Below, in pieces: positions 1 to 9,602 of a stretch of DNA of 64,000 bases; position 1 is the first letter of the stretch; the number at the start of each line of letters is the position of its first letter. The stretch spans positions 1-64,000 of the forward strand of contig JABSPK010000005.1 of assembly GCA_013214065.1 (NCBI GenBank), written 5' to 3'. Under the pieces are notes generated by a model that did not search any database, was not told where the DNA came from, and was given only the letters and a program-made list of their open reading frames with translations. The DNA comes from Flavobacteriaceae bacterium (GTDB lineage Bacteria > Bacteroidota > Bacteroidia > Flavobacteriales > Flavobacteriaceae). The position numbers and the translations under genes were made by a program.

Positions 1-627
1 TCCGAACCCAAAACGAGAGGACCTTAATCCATGTCGATGCTCTTGGGTTCGTGTTACATCGTTCAACCCGCCCCAGTTGTTCCATTCCGGTCTTCCATTC
101 AAAAGTTTGTTCATCGAAATCCCATTGATTCGAAGGACCCCTTCACTCGAATCATAACCGCGGACCCGAAAAAAAGCTTGACCGAAATCGAAAGCTGCCT
201 TTCTCAAGTATACATCCTTGGTGGCTTGTAATAAACCAACGGCCGCCTCAGGCGATTCCCCATCACCTGATAAATCGCTATCGGTCAACGATACGATGTT
301 GTCCGTGTTCGCTATAGGAAGAAGGCGTTGAAGCCTAATGACGCCTAGAGCCAAGGGTTTGCCTTCAAGGACCAAGGCGATACTTTGGGTTGCGTAGTTG
401 TCGGCCTCAATCACCAATACCTGATTGCCTTGCCATGTTGACCGAATCTCGAAGCGCCCCTGTTCGTTGGTGGGGATGTAGGCGGTGCTCCCCAATAATG
501 ATACTTCCGCGAACGATATGTTAGTTCCTTGAAAATCCCGTATGGTTCCGGTAATCACTGTTTCACTTTGGCCGTAGATAGGAAAATACCCACCGAGAAA
601 AATTACAACGAAGAGCAGTGTTTTCAT
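1..627 (-). CDS. TonB-dependent receptor, N-terminal part (cut by window edge)
   Basis: The reading frame is open from an ATG at 627 to the left edge, giving 209 residues of a longer outer-membrane receptor. Residues 1-20 are a Sec signal peptide (MKTLLFVV...PIYGQ). Residues about 24-110 fit a carboxypeptidase-regulatory-like beta-sandwich (ITGTIRDFQG, GRFEIRS), common at the N-terminus of Bacteroidota TonB receptors. The plug domain begins after that, with FRVRGYDSSEGVLRINGI resembling the usual RG...G.....NGI plug signature. It is divergent from the nuclease-like gene starting near 701, about 70 bp away. The substrate cannot be told because the barrel is missing. Family assignment is firm and function is open. 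Confidence 0.85.
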   Translation of the reverse strand, partial: MKTLLFVVIFLGGYFPIYGQSETVITGTIRDFQGTNISFAEVSLLGSTAYIPTNEQGRFEIRSTWQGNQVLVIEADNYATQSIALVLEGKPLALGVIRLQRLLPIANTDNIVSLTDSDLSGDGESPEAAVGLLQATKDVYLRKAAFDFGQAFFRVRGYDSSEGVLRINGISMNKLLNGRPEWNNWGGLNDVTRTQEHRHGLRSSRFGFG

Positions 628-700
628 TACGATTTTTTGAATGGAGAATATAGGATGGCCATGTCGCAATTAATGCGAACGGTTCATGCTAAACTTCGGC

Positions 701-1753
701 ATGAAGCGCATGCTTGGTAAGGGAATGTTACTGTGGCCCATTTTAGGGATCTCCGCGTTATGGGGCCAAGTGGATAAGGAATATCAACTGCGCTCGGTGG
801 CTTTTTATAATGTCGAAAACCTCTTCGACACCATCAACGACCCATTGACCCAAGATGATGCCCGAACACCAAAGGGGCGGTATCGATGGACGAAATCCAG
901 ATATGACCTCAAAATTAAGAACCTGGCCAGGGTAATATCCCAAATTGGAGCAGACACGCGAGGCACTCCTCCTGATATTATAGGCCTATGCGAGGTTGAG
1001 AACAGTGAGGTGCTCCAGGACCTGATTGCCGACTCCCAACTTGCGCCGTTTAGGTACCGGGCCATACATTTGGATGGAACCGATGAGCGGGGTATCGAAA
1101 CGGCATTGCTCTATAAGAACGATAGTTTTTTGCCATTGACGATCAAATCCATACCCTTAAAACTATTCAACGAAAAAGGGTTTCGTGACCATACGAGAGA
1201 TCAGCTTGTAGTCGAAGGACTTTTGGATACTGAACGGTTCTATTTTATCGTAAACCACTGGCCTTCCCGAAGTGGGGGAGAGTTGCGAAGCAAACCCTAT
1301 CGTATACAAGCGGCCCGATTGAATCGAAAACTAATCGATTCCATTCAAATCCGGGATCCAAGAGCGAAGATCATCAGTATGGGGGATTTTAATGATAATC
1401 CGTTGGACGACAGTTTCAAAAAGGTTTTAGGTACGTTGTCAAAACGGGGTGAGGCACAGGGGAAATCCTTGTACAATCCGATGGAATTGCTATATCGAAA
1501 AGGGATTGGATCCTTAGCGTATCGCGACCAATGGCACCTCTTCGACCAGTTCTTTATGACAGCTCCCCTTGACACGATCGATCGATCGTCCTATTCTTTT
1601 TGGAAAGCCTTCGTTTTCCAATCACGGAATTTGTCGACTTCTTCGGGTAACTATAAAGGCTATCCGTTTCGCACTTTTGTAGGAACGACCTATCAAGGCG
1701 GCTATTCAGATCATTTCCCTATCGGTCTTTTTTTGATCAAAACCGCGGAATAG
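701..1753 (+). CDS. Secreted endonuclease/exonuclease/phosphatase-fold protein
   Basis: About 350 residues with the DNase I-like (EEP) fold. Motifs in order are YNVENLFDT near the N-terminus, IIGLCEVEN (metal-binding Glu), NHWPSRSGG (catalytic His), MGDFNDNP (Asp/Asn pair) and YSDHFPIG (C-terminal Asp-His). An export signal precedes the domain (MKRMLGKGMLLWPILGISALWGQ from 701). An in-frame ATG at 686 would add five residues, but 701 gives a cleaner signal peptide. The family cleaves phosphodiesters or phosphomonoesters. In Flavobacteriia exported members are often thought to scavenge extracellular DNA or phosphate, which would fit the divergent TonB receptor. The precise substrate is inference. 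Confidence 0.85.
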   Translation: MKRMLGKGMLLWPILGISALWGQVDKEYQLRSVAFYNVENLFDTINDPLTQDDARTPKGRYRWTKSRYDLKIKNLARVISQIGADTRGTPPDIIGLCEVENSEVLQDLIADSQLAPFRYRAIHLDGTDERGIETALLYKNDSFLPLTIKSIPLKLFNEKGFRDHTRDQLVVEGLLDTERFYFIVNHWPSRSGGELRSKPYRIQAARLNRKLIDSIQIRDPRAKIISMGDFNDNPLDDSFKKVLGTLSKRGEAQGKSLYNPMELLYRKGIGSLAYRDQWHLFDQFFMTAPLDTIDRSSYSFWKAFVFQSRNLSTSSGNYKGYPFRTFVGTTYQGGYSDHFPIGLFLIKTAE

Positions 1754-1777
1754 GAAGCAGGAAGGGATCGTATTGAA

Positions 1778-2215
1778 CTACCCGAACCACTGCCCCCAAG
1801 GGATCCGGCTGAGGATCAAGACCAGCCCGAGCAGATAGAAGATGGCGATGCTCTTGAACTTCGCCTTGTCGGTGGTCTTCTTTTTATGGCGTGACCAGCC
1901 CACGGTGATCAGGGCGATGGCCAATATATTGGTCAAAGGGTGTTCTAAGGCCAACAAGCGCGATGCGGCGTTCATGCCACCCATACCCAATTCTTGGATC
2001 GCGTTGAACCCGTTCGAAGAAACGAAATACACGATCAGCCCGATGACCAACTGCAAATGGCTCAAAATAAGCGCGAACAGACTGACCCGAAGGTCTTTTT
2101 CGAACTTGAACTCGCGATTGCCCAACCAGCCCATCAAGGCGTTCGAGGTGGCGACGAATAAAATAAAGAGCACGGCATAAGCCATGTACGAGTGTAAGTT
2201 GGTCAAAATTTCCAT
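1778..2215 (-). CDS. Small integral membrane protein, four predicted helices
   Basis: 145 residues from an ATG at 2215. The frame stays open further upstream to 2275, but that extension (MAGFFFAPKNC...) runs into the neighbouring terminator and looks non-coding. Four hydrophobic segments are visible, around residues 8-30, 42-65, 82-105 and 120-138. Histidines sit near or in them (NLHSY, LSHLQL, LEHPLTN, WSRHKKK). This spacing is reminiscent of small haem or quinone membrane proteins, but I do not recognise the family and assign no function. It is convergent with the nuclease-like gene ending at 1753, 24 bp away. Confidence 0.65.
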   Translation of the reverse strand: MEILTNLHSYMAYAVLFILFVATSNALMGWLGNREFKFEKDLRVSLFALILSHLQLVIGLIVYFVSSNGFNAIQELGMGGMNAASRLLALEHPLTNILAIALITVGWSRHKKKTTDKAKFKSIAIFYLLGLVLILSRIPWGQWFG

Positions 2216-2257
2216 GGGTATTCGCGTTTGATGCCCCAATGTACAATTTTTGGGAGC

Positions 2258-2287
2258 AAAAAAAAACCCCGCCATTGGCGGGGTTTT
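2258..2287 (-). terminator. Intrinsic terminator of the Oar-like TonB receptor gene
   Basis: A perfect 7-bp GC-rich stem, CCCCGCC at 2267-2273 and GGCGGGG at 2277-2283, has a three-base loop. It is extended by an A run at 2258-2266 and T4 at 2284-2287. Read on the minus strand the stem is followed by a run of nine T, about 30 bp after the receptor stop codon. It may work weakly in the other direction. Confidence 0.9.
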
Positions 2288-2312
2288 ACTGGTATTGAAC
2301 TATTAACCAAAC

Positions 2313-5300
2313 TTAATTAAAGATATATCGAATACCTAGTTGTGCTTGCCATCTTGACGATTGGATACCGAAGTCATCCAATTGTTCGAAATCAGGGTTG
2401 CCATTGGCATCCATAACCCCATCATTGATAGCGAATACCGGAGTATCACCGGTCGATACGGTCGTCAAAGGACTGACCTCGCTGCTGACGAACTTCAATT
2501 GACCCCACTCTTTGTTCAACAAGTTGGTGAAGTTGAAGATATCGGCAGACAACTGGAAAGTGTGCTTCTTGTTACCGAAGTCGATCGTGAAGTCTTGAAG
2601 AACTTTCAAGTCGACGATATGGCTCCAAGGTCCGCGAACGGCGTTACGCTCGGCATAGTTACCACGGTTTTCACGTAGGTAATCGATGCTGTTGATGAAG
2701 GTATCCAAACGTTCCCATTGTGCAGCTTGCTCAGCGGCATCACCTGAGAATTGGATCTCAGCAGCGTTTCTTGGGATGTAGATCAAGGCGTTGTCACGTG
2801 AATCGTCGTTCAACAAATCACGGCCCTCACGGTAGCTAAAGCTGTAAGGGGTGCCTTGGAAACCTTGATAGAACAAGGCAACGGTTGTCTTAACGTTTTC
2901 GTTCCAAGTCAATTGGTATGACGCATCAGCAGTGATACGGTTACCGATGGCGAAATCGGAACGGGAAACAGGAATGTTAGAGTTCTTACCGTTAACGGTC
3001 AAGATGTTTCTCCATTGTGAACTGTTCTGTGAAGACGTACCGTCAAAGATTTTGTTCGACTCCCCATAGGTGTACGATACAGAACCTGCAAATCCGTTTT
3101 CGAATGGCTTTCTCAAGGTGAAGGTCACGTTGGTCGCATCACCACCACCGGTGTTCGAAGCCAAGATGATCCTACCGTAAGTATCATCGATCTCGGCCCT
3201 TCTGTCATAGAACGGACGGTTATCGGCACCTTGATAGAAACCGGTAGGGCCTCCAAGGTTCAAGTTTTCGTAATAGATATCTTGTACAACGTCGGTGTAC
3301 AAGAAATCAACCGTACCGATCAAGCCCCACCAAGGGAGTTTTTGGTCGATAGCGATGTTGTATTTCATCACCTGTGGCAATTGGAAGTCCTCAGCGACCA
3401 AGTCGATGTTACCACCCAAACCACCTGAACCAGGGGCTGGATCTTCGAACTGGTTGTTTACATCAGCAACGAAAGGCTGGCCGAACTCGAAATTGAATCC
3501 ACCGGTAACCCCGTTGTTGTTGTAAGTACCTCCAGGCCATACCAATGGCAAACGAGAGGTGAAGATACCAAGACCACCACGGATCTGGGTAGAACTCTCA
3601 CCGTTAACGTCCCAGTTGAACCCAAGACGAGGTGAGAATACGGCCGTACTGACCTGTTGGCCCACACGGGCACCTTGAAGGTCTTTTCCGTTGGCTTCCA
3701 AAAGCGCGACCGTTCTGGTGTTGAAATCTTCGTTTTCAGTACCGCTCTTCCAAACCGGAATATCGATACGTGCACCAAGACTAACCCTGAAGTTATCGGT
3801 AACGTCGATCTCGTCTTGAACGTAGAAACCGTATTGTTCGGTCTTGAAGTCGGCAGAACCGTCAGAATCATCACCGTTCAAACCATTACCGACCAATGAG
3901 TAGCCGTGTTGGTAAACGTCGGCATCCTGACCGGTCAAGAATTGGTTCAAACCTGAAGAAAGCAAGTTTCCTTCATCGTCGAATTGATCTTCAAAGGTGT
4001 AGTCACCGAAGTTAAAGGCAAAGAACAAGTTCTTTACGGTAGCGAATTCAAGGTTGGCCCCTAAGGTCACCGTGTGACGCCCTGCGTAGATGTTGAAGTT
4101 GTTCGTAATGGTCAAGTAATCGGTATTCAACAAGTTGGCCGTTGAGAAAGGCTCTGAACCAAAAGAGATCGTACCGTTACCGTCTTGGATATCGACAGTT
4201 GGGAACGGATCGCCAGAAGGATCCCTATCATCACGTACGGCAGTGTAACCGATAACCAAGTTGTTGCTGAATTTGTTTCCGAATCGGGAGTTCAATTCCA
4301 AAGCGGTAGAATTGGTGTTCGACTCGAAGAACTCAGAACCGTTGATGAACCCGATGTTGTTGTTTCCTGAACTACGGGCTTCAAGGTTTTCAGCACCAAC
4401 ATAACTGTGACGCAATGAAAGCTTGTGGTTGTCATCGATGTTCCAGTCCAATTTGGCAACAAGGGTGTTGCTTTCCAAAGTCCTGGTGTTGTTGTCGAAG
4501 ATACCGGTGTTGTACCCGTAAGTGCTCTGTAAGAAGCTGCTCAAGTTATCCAAATCGGCCTGTGAGGCACGACCGGTATAGTTACTGAAATTGAACGGCT
4601 GTGGAATCTCGGTCTCCCCTCTTTCGTAGTTCACGAAGAAGAACAGTTTGTCTTTGACCAATGGGCCTCCGATACGAACACCATAGGTATTCGCTGAAAA
4701 GTCGGCCAATTTCTCACGCTCTTCACCGTCACCGACCAAGCTTGGTGGTGTTTTACCGGCCAAAGATTCGCCACGGGTAAAGTAGTAGGCAGAACCTTCG
4801 AACTCATTCGAACCGGAACGGGTGATCGCGTTGATCGAACCACCGGAGAAACCGGATTGACGCACGTCAAAAGGCGCGATGTTGATCTGGAAGGTTTCGA
4901 TCGCATCGACAGAAAGTGGGTTGACCCCAGTCTGACCACCGTTGGTACCTGAGCCTGCAAGTCCGAAAACGTCATTGTTTACGGCACCATCGATGTAAAT
5001 CGCGTTATACCTGTTGTTCTGACCTGCCAAAGAAATCGAGAATCCGTCATCACCCTCGCTCAACTGTGCTTGAGGGGTAAGACGTACGAAATCCGCCAAC
5101 GAACGTGAAGCGGCAGGAGTGGTAGCGACCTGACGTTGCGAGATCGTGGTTTCAGTACCGGTCTTGCTCGATCCGAAAACCCCGTTTGAAACGGCAGTAA
5201 CAACGACTTCGTCAAGTGCCGTAGCCGATTCTACCAATTGTACATTGATCCTTTGGGTCGAACCAAGGTTCAAGAAAATACCTTCTCTAAGGTCATCGTT

Positions 5301-5555
5301 GAAACCGATGTACGAATAGGTGATTTGGTAAGGACCACCAGAACGCATACCGGAAATACGGTAGTAACCGTCAAAGTCGGTAGCTGCACCATAAGTTGTT
5401 CCGGTAGGAACGTGAACAGCTACTACAGTTGCTCCGGGCAAAGGCTCCCCGTTGTTGTCGGTAACCTTTCCACCCAATGAAGAGGTGGTAACCCCTTGCG
5501 AGAACGCCGTAGCCGAAACTACCAACGCCAAAACTAACAAGTAGATTTTTTTCAT
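2313..5555 (-). CDS. Oar-like TonB-dependent receptor
   Basis: 1080 residues. Residues 1-19 are a signal peptide (MKKIYLLV...ATAFSQ). Residues about 25-115 are a carboxypeptidase-regulatory-like domain (GGKVTDNNGEPLPGATV, DFDGYYRI). The linker contains LDEVVVTA, the plug follows with YIDGAVNNDVFG and SGGSINAITRSG, and a long barrel ends in LGIRYIFN with the usual terminal aromatic. The length and the plug text resemble the Oar family of Bacteroidota outer-membrane proteins. Ligand unknown. The gene stands alone with its own terminator and no SusD partner. Codon choice appears strongly biased (GGT, AAC, GAC-type codons), as expected for an abundant protein. The strong MKK start lies in an A-rich leader. 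Confidence 0.9.
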   Translation of the reverse strand: MKKIYLLVLALVVSATAFSQGVTTSSLGGKVTDNNGEPLPGATVVAVHVPTGTTYGAATDFDGYYRISGMRSGGPYQITYSYIGFNDDLREGIFLNLGSTQRINVQLVESATALDEVVVTAVSNGVFGSSKTGTETTISQRQVATTPAASRSLADFVRLTPQAQLSEGDDGFSISLAGQNNRYNAIYIDGAVNNDVFGLAGSGTNGGQTGVNPLSVDAIETFQINIAPFDVRQSGFSGGSINAITRSGSNEFEGSAYYFTRGESLAGKTPPSLVGDGEEREKLADFSANTYGVRIGGPLVKDKLFFFVNYERGETEIPQPFNFSNYTGRASQADLDNLSSFLQSTYGYNTGIFDNNTRTLESNTLVAKLDWNIDDNHKLSLRHSYVGAENLEARSSGNNNIGFINGSEFFESNTNSTALELNSRFGNKFSNNLVIGYTAVRDDRDPSGDPFPTVDIQDGNGTISFGSEPFSTANLLNTDYLTITNNFNIYAGRHTVTLGANLEFATVKNLFFAFNFGDYTFEDQFDDEGNLLSSGLNQFLTGQDADVYQHGYSLVGNGLNGDDSDGSADFKTEQYGFYVQDEIDVTDNFRVSLGARIDIPVWKSGTENEDFNTRTVALLEANGKDLQGARVGQQVSTAVFSPRLGFNWDVNGESSTQIRGGLGIFTSRLPLVWPGGTYNNNGVTGGFNFEFGQPFVADVNNQFEDPAPGSGGLGGNIDLVAEDFQLPQVMKYNIAIDQKLPWWGLIGTVDFLYTDVVQDIYYENLNLGGPTGFYQGADNRPFYDRRAEIDDTYGRIILASNTGGGDATNVTFTLRKPFENGFAGSVSYTYGESNKIFDGTSSQNSSQWRNILTVNGKNSNIPVSRSDFAIGNRITADASYQLTWNENVKTTVALFYQGFQGTPYSFSYREGRDLLNDDSRDNALIYIPRNAAEIQFSGDAAEQAAQWERLDTFINSIDYLRENRGNYAERNAVRGPWSHIVDLKVLQDFTIDFGNKKHTFQLSADIFNFTNLLNKEWGQLKFVSSEVSPLTTVSTGDTPVFAINDGVMDANGNPDFEQLDDFGIQSSRWQAQLGIRYIFN

Positions 5556-5711
5556 TTTAACAGTGTTTTAAGTGTTCGGCAAAAGTCTTGCATTCACTCC
5601 TGTTATATGTTAACTAAACGTTAAGAATAACGAAGGGCAGGTGTGCCGGCTGTTTGAAAACCCGATGATTCCCAATGGGTTAAGAAAGCCCGAATCTTAC
5701 AAAATCGTAAA

Positions 5712-7349
5712 TTAAGCTTTAAAAAATTGTATAAGATTCAAAGTCGACGAGTCGTGCTTGCCGATTTCGGAATTTTCAAGGTCGCCGAGTATGTTTTTGG
5801 CAAGTAATTTTCCTAATTCGACCCCCCATTGGTCGTAGCTGAAAATGTTCCAAACCACCCCTTGAACGAAAATCTTATGCTCGTAAAGTGCGATCAGGCT
5901 TCCAAGGCTTTCTGGGGTTAGCGAATCAATGAGTAAGGTATTGGTCGGTTTGTTGCCCTCGAACACCTTATACGGCAACAAAGCTTCCATTTCGGAAGCC
6001 GATAATCCGCTGCCCTTGAGGTCGAGACGCACTTCGTCGGCGTCTTTACCGTTCATCAGGGCTTCGGTCTGGGCAAAGAAATTGGCCATCAACTTATTGT
6101 GATGGTCTTGTTCTCCGTGCAAAGGCTTCTTGAAGCCGATGAAATCGGCCGGGATCAATTTGGTGCCCTGATGGATCAATTGAAAGAACGCATGCTGCGA
6201 ATTGGTGCCGGGTTCGCCCCAAATGATCGTTCCGGTCTCATGGCCTACCCGTTGGCCGTTTCGATCGACGCTTTTTCCGTTACTTTCCATAATACCCTGT
6301 TGCAAATAAGCCGATAGGCGATGCAAGTATTGGCTGTATGGAATCACGGCCTCGGTTTCAGCGCCGTAAAAGTTGTTGTACCACACACTGATCATGGCCA
6401 ACACCACCGGAATGTTCGTTTCGAAGGCTTCGTTTTTGAAGTGGGTGTCCATCCGGTTCGCGCCGCTCAGCAACTTTTCGAAGTTGGCATACCCAACGGC
6501 GATGGCTATCGATAGGCCGACAGCACTCCAAAGTGAAAAACGGCCGCCTACCCAATCCCACATCGGGAAAACGTTGGCTTCCGCGATACCGAATTCCTCG
6601 ATTTTCGGTAGGTTGGTCGAAACCGCTGCGAAATGGGTCGCGATATCTTTCTCGGCGGCATGCTCCAGAAACCACTTTTTGATGGTCAGGGCGTTGCTCA
6701 AGGTCTCTTGGGTGGTGAACGATTTCGAAACAACGATGAACAAAGTCGTTTCCGGATCCAATGTTTTCAATACTTCATGTACATGATCCCCATCGACATT
6801 GCTCACAAAGTGGATGCCGAGATGGTTGCGGTAATAGCGTAGGGCTTCCGTGACCATGACCGGACCGAGATCCGAACCCCCGATACCGATATTGACCACA
6901 TCGTTAAAGGCCTTGCCGGTATACCCTTTTTTCTCGCCTGAAATGACGGCGTCGGTAAAATTTTTGATCTGTTCGCGTACCGCGAACACCTCAGGTACCA
7001 CATTGCTTCCTTCTACCAAGACCTCATCGTTTCGATTGGCGCGTAAAGCGGTATGTAACACCGCCCGATTTTCAGTGGCATTGATTTTATCACCCCCAAA
7101 ATAGGTTTCGATGGCTTGGGGCAGACCTACTTCATTGGCCAAGTCGATCAACAAGTCTAGGGTGGTCTTCGAAATCCGGTTTTTCGAATAATCGACCAAA
7201 AAGTCCTCCCAATGGATGGTGAAATCACGCCCCCGATTAGGGTCGTTTTCGAATAATGCTTTTAAGGTGTGTGATCGTGTTTCGGTAAAATGGGCTTCAA
7301 GCTTGTTCCAGGCTTCGGTCGATTTAGGGTCGATTTTGGGTAGTGCCAT
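5712..7349 (-). CDS. pgi: Glucose-6-phosphate isomerase
   Basis: 545 residues, normal length for bacterial/eukaryotic-type PGI. It interconverts glucose 6-phosphate and fructose 6-phosphate in the cytoplasm. Signatures are [11 protein letters not shown] near residue 155, [12 protein letters not shown] (phosphate-binding loop), [26 protein letters not shown] (catalytic Glu and His), GEQDHHNKL, and [12 protein letters not shown] with the catalytic Lys near residue 515. It is the last gene of a four-gene minus-strand operon. Its start codon at 7349 lies 26 bp inside the M23 peptidase gene, so translational coupling is likely. Confidence 0.98.
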   Translation of the reverse strand: MALPKIDPKSTEAWNKLEAHFTETRSHTLKALFENDPNRGRDFTIHWEDFLVDYSKNRISKTTLDLLIDLANEVGLPQAIETYFGGDKINATENRAVLHTALRANRNDEVLVEGSNVVPEVFAVREQIKNFTDAVISGEKKGYTGKAFNDVVNIGIGGSDLGPVMVTEALRYYRNHLGIHFVSNVDGDHVHEVLKTLDPETTLFIVVSKSFTTQETLSNALTIKKWFLEHAAEKDIATHFAAVSTNLPKIEEFGIAEANVFPMWDWVGGRFSLWSAVGLSIAIAVGYANFEKLLSGANRMDTHFKNEAFETNIPVVLAMISVWYNNFYGAETEAVIPYSQYLHRLSAYLQQGIMESNGKSVDRNGQRVGHETGTIIWGEPGTNSQHAFFQLIHQGTKLIPADFIGFKKPLHGEQDHHNKLMANFFAQTEALMNGKDADEVRLDLKGSGLSASEMEALLPYKVFEGNKPTNTLLIDSLTPESLGSLIALYEHKIFVQGVVWNIFSYDQWGVELGKLLAKNILGDLENSEIGKHDSSTLNLIQFFKA

Positions 7350-8628
7350 TAGGTTCGTTGAGGGTTAGTAAGTCTTCTTCGTCTGTGGTTGACTTTTCGA
7401 ATTCGATACAATCCAATTGTTGTTTGATCGATGCGATATGATTGAGATAATCCGTTTTCAATGAATCGACTATGGGTTCGGCCGCAGGTAGTTTTTCGCG
7501 TAGGGGATCCACCTGTCGTCCATTTTTCCAGAAGCGGTAACAGACGTGGGGCCCTCCGGTATTTCCGGTCATTCCTACCCAACCGATCACATCGCCTTGG
7601 CGAACGAACTCGCCTTTCTTTACCTTTTGCTTGCGCATGTGCAGGTATTGGGTGCTATAAGTGCCGTTGTGTCTGATCTTTACGTATTTGCCGTTACCAC
7701 CTCGACGTGTCGATTCGGTGACCGTGCCGTCTGCGGTAGCGATGATCGGGGTACCTACCGGAGCCGCGTAGTCAGTACCCTTGTGTGGCCTGACTTTGTA
7801 CCCGTAATAGGCGATCCGTCGTTTCAAATTGTAGCGTGATGAGAGGCGATAGCCGAATTTGATCGGGGCCCTTAGAAAGGTACTGCGCAGGTTATTGCCC
7901 GCTTCATCAAAGTAATCCAAGATCGCTTTTTCGGGATCTACGGTATACGGGAAGGCATAAACGGGTTTGCCCTTGTGCTCAAAAAACGCCGCTTCAATGG
8001 GTTCGACCCCGGCGTAAATCGAGTCGTTGATATACCGTTCCTTGAAGAGGATCTTAAAGCGGTCCCCTTTTTCCAGTTTGAAGAAATCGATGGTCCACGC
8101 ATAAATCTCACTCAGATTGATGGTGACCAGGTAATCGACACCCAAGCTGTCAAGGGTCATAGAGAGTGAGCTGTTGATGATCCCCGAAACCTCACGCTGT
8201 CGAAACGTAACCGCTTTCTTGCTTTTATAAGCCCGTACCGAATCACGAAGATCGACCACGGTGTAATTGATGCGGTCGTTTTCATAAATGAAGATCTGTG
8301 CCGCTTCGGCCGAATCCTTTGATTTCAATATGGTGTAAGGCTTGCCGATCTTGATGCGCTTGACATCGAAGGTGTCTTTGTATTCTTCGGCGATCTTGGC
8401 GATTTTCGGATAGTCTACCTTATTGGCCAACATCAATTGACCAAAGCTATCGCCATTTTTGATGGTGTCGTTGACAACGAGGAAATCGTCAAGGTTGAAA
8501 CCGTATTTTTTGGGGGAAGGCGTAGCGATCGGAATTTGGGCGATTTCTTCCTCCGTGGTTTTCTTCTCCTCCTTGCATGAAATGATAAGCAGGCTACATG
8601 CCAAAATAGCGCCCCAGTATTTCCCCAT
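7324..8628 (-). CDS. M23-family peptidase, lipoprotein
   Basis: 434 residues. The N-terminus [21 protein letters not shown] has a lipobox-like LIISC, predicting a lipid-anchored envelope protein. A region of about 200 residues precedes the C-terminal M23 LytM-type domain: [14 protein letters not shown] supplies the HxxxD metal ligands, YLHM is present, and the third motif is GPHVCYRF. The usual third motif is HxH, and here the second His is Cys. M23 enzymes are zinc endopeptidases that cut peptidoglycan cross-links. Whether this one is catalytically active depends on that Cys acting as ligand. The operon context (DUF3108, tryptophan dioxygenase, pgi) does not clarify its role. Confidence 0.9.
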   Translation of the reverse strand: MGKYWGAILACSLLIISCKEEKKTTEEEIAQIPIATPSPKKYGFNLDDFLVVNDTIKNGDSFGQLMLANKVDYPKIAKIAEEYKDTFDVKRIKIGKPYTILKSKDSAEAAQIFIYENDRINYTVVDLRDSVRAYKSKKAVTFRQREVSGIINSSLSMTLDSLGVDYLVTINLSEIYAWTIDFFKLEKGDRFKILFKERYINDSIYAGVEPIEAAFFEHKGKPVYAFPYTVDPEKAILDYFDEAGNNLRSTFLRAPIKFGYRLSSRYNLKRRIAYYGYKVRPHKGTDYAAPVGTPIIATADGTVTESTRRGGNGKYVKIRHNGTYSTQYLHMRKQKVKKGEFVRQGDVIGWVGMTGNTGGPHVCYRFWKNGRQVDPLREKLPAAEPIVDSLKTDYLNHIASIKQQLDCIEFEKSTTDEEDLLTLNEPNGTTQNRP

Positions 8629-8633
8629 TGAAA

Positions 8634-9596
8634 TTATGTGTTATCCGGATTGAACATGTGGTCGACCCACTGTTTTCCCCAAGTATCCAGTTCGTTTTCT
8701 GAATACAAAGTTGGGAAAAATATTATTTTTTGAAAACTCGGGGGGAGATAGTCTTTCCAATTCGTGCCTCCGGTAGCATCGACCGCCTCTTTTTCCTTGG
8801 CCAAATAGCGGTAAGCGGAGCCCATATGCATCAAGGGCCAGTTCACATTGGCATTGACATCGAGATGCTTCAAAGAGCTGATCAGGGTCTCGTCATTTCG
8901 CGCCGCTTCCGGAAGTGAAAGGTATTTGTGGTATATGGTACGGTTTTCGACCTGTTTCGCGATTCGGATCAATCGAGGGGTGTAGCGGTATTCGAATTGC
9001 TTCAAGGTGAGGGTCTTTTCACCGGTCTGCAAATCGGTCGCCCCTTTTTTCCAATAGATATGTTCGTACAGCTCCTCGATACCATCTTCGGCGGTGTATT
9101 GCCCCCGCTCGGTATGGTGCACTAAGTTTTCCATGGGCGTGGCATAGATCTCGATCATTCGGTACTGTGCCGATTGAAAACCACTGGCTGGCAATAGGGC
9201 CATGCGGTATCTCAAGAACTGCTCCCTTTCCATACCCTTGATCATTATGCTGAACGAAGAGATCAGAGCCTTGTAATAGCTGTTGATCCGGTTCACCCGA
9301 TCGACGAAAAAATCAAGTCGTTGTGATTTGTCATCGACCAGTTGTTTTTGTTCGTGCAAGATCAGCTTGAAGAACAACTCCGTGATCTGATGGTACATGA
9401 TGAAAATCTCTTCATCCGGAAAATGGGTCCGGGGTACCTGAATGCTCAATAGGGTGTCGAGGTGGATATAATCCCAATAGGTGAGGTAACGTTGGTATAA
9501 TAAACCGTCGAGATAGGAACCCAGGTCTTGCCCTGAGTTTTTGAACTTCTCTTCAAGCTTGTTGATTTGGGACTCAATCCGCTTGTCTTCTTCCAT
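8634..9596 (-). CDS. kynA: Tryptophan 2,3-dioxygenase
   Basis: 320 residues. It is a haem enzyme opening the indole ring of L-tryptophan to N-formylkynurenine. Family landmarks are YWDYIHLDTLLSIQ, FIMYHQITELFFKLILHE (the distal His and substrate pocket), PASGFQSAQYRMIE (Arg that binds the substrate carboxylate in the family), WPLMHMGSAYRYL (candidate proximal haem-ligand His) and the ATGGT loop. It is 5 bp from the M23 gene and 6 bp from DUF3108, so co-transcription is likely. No kynurenine hydroxylase, kynureninase or formamidase is in the window, so the rest of the pathway must lie elsewhere or be absent. Confidence 0.93.
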   Translation of the reverse strand: MEEDKRIESQINKLEEKFKNSGQDLGSYLDGLLYQRYLTYWDYIHLDTLLSIQVPRTHFPDEEIFIMYHQITELFFKLILHEQKQLVDDKSQRLDFFVDRVNRINSYYKALISSFSIMIKGMEREQFLRYRMALLPASGFQSAQYRMIEIYATPMENLVHHTERGQYTAEDGIEELYEHIYWKKGATDLQTGEKTLTLKQFEYRYTPRLIRIAKQVENRTIYHKYLSLPEAARNDETLISSLKHLDVNANVNWPLMHMGSAYRYLAKEKEAVDATGGTNWKDYLPPSFQKIIFFPTLYSENELDTWGKQWVDHMFNPDNT

Positions 9597-9602
9597 TGAT
9601 CG

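Noticed and set aside
2216-2275. Upstream extension of the four-helix membrane protein
   Set aside because: It reads into the terminator stem of the neighbouring gene and gives no sensible N-terminus.
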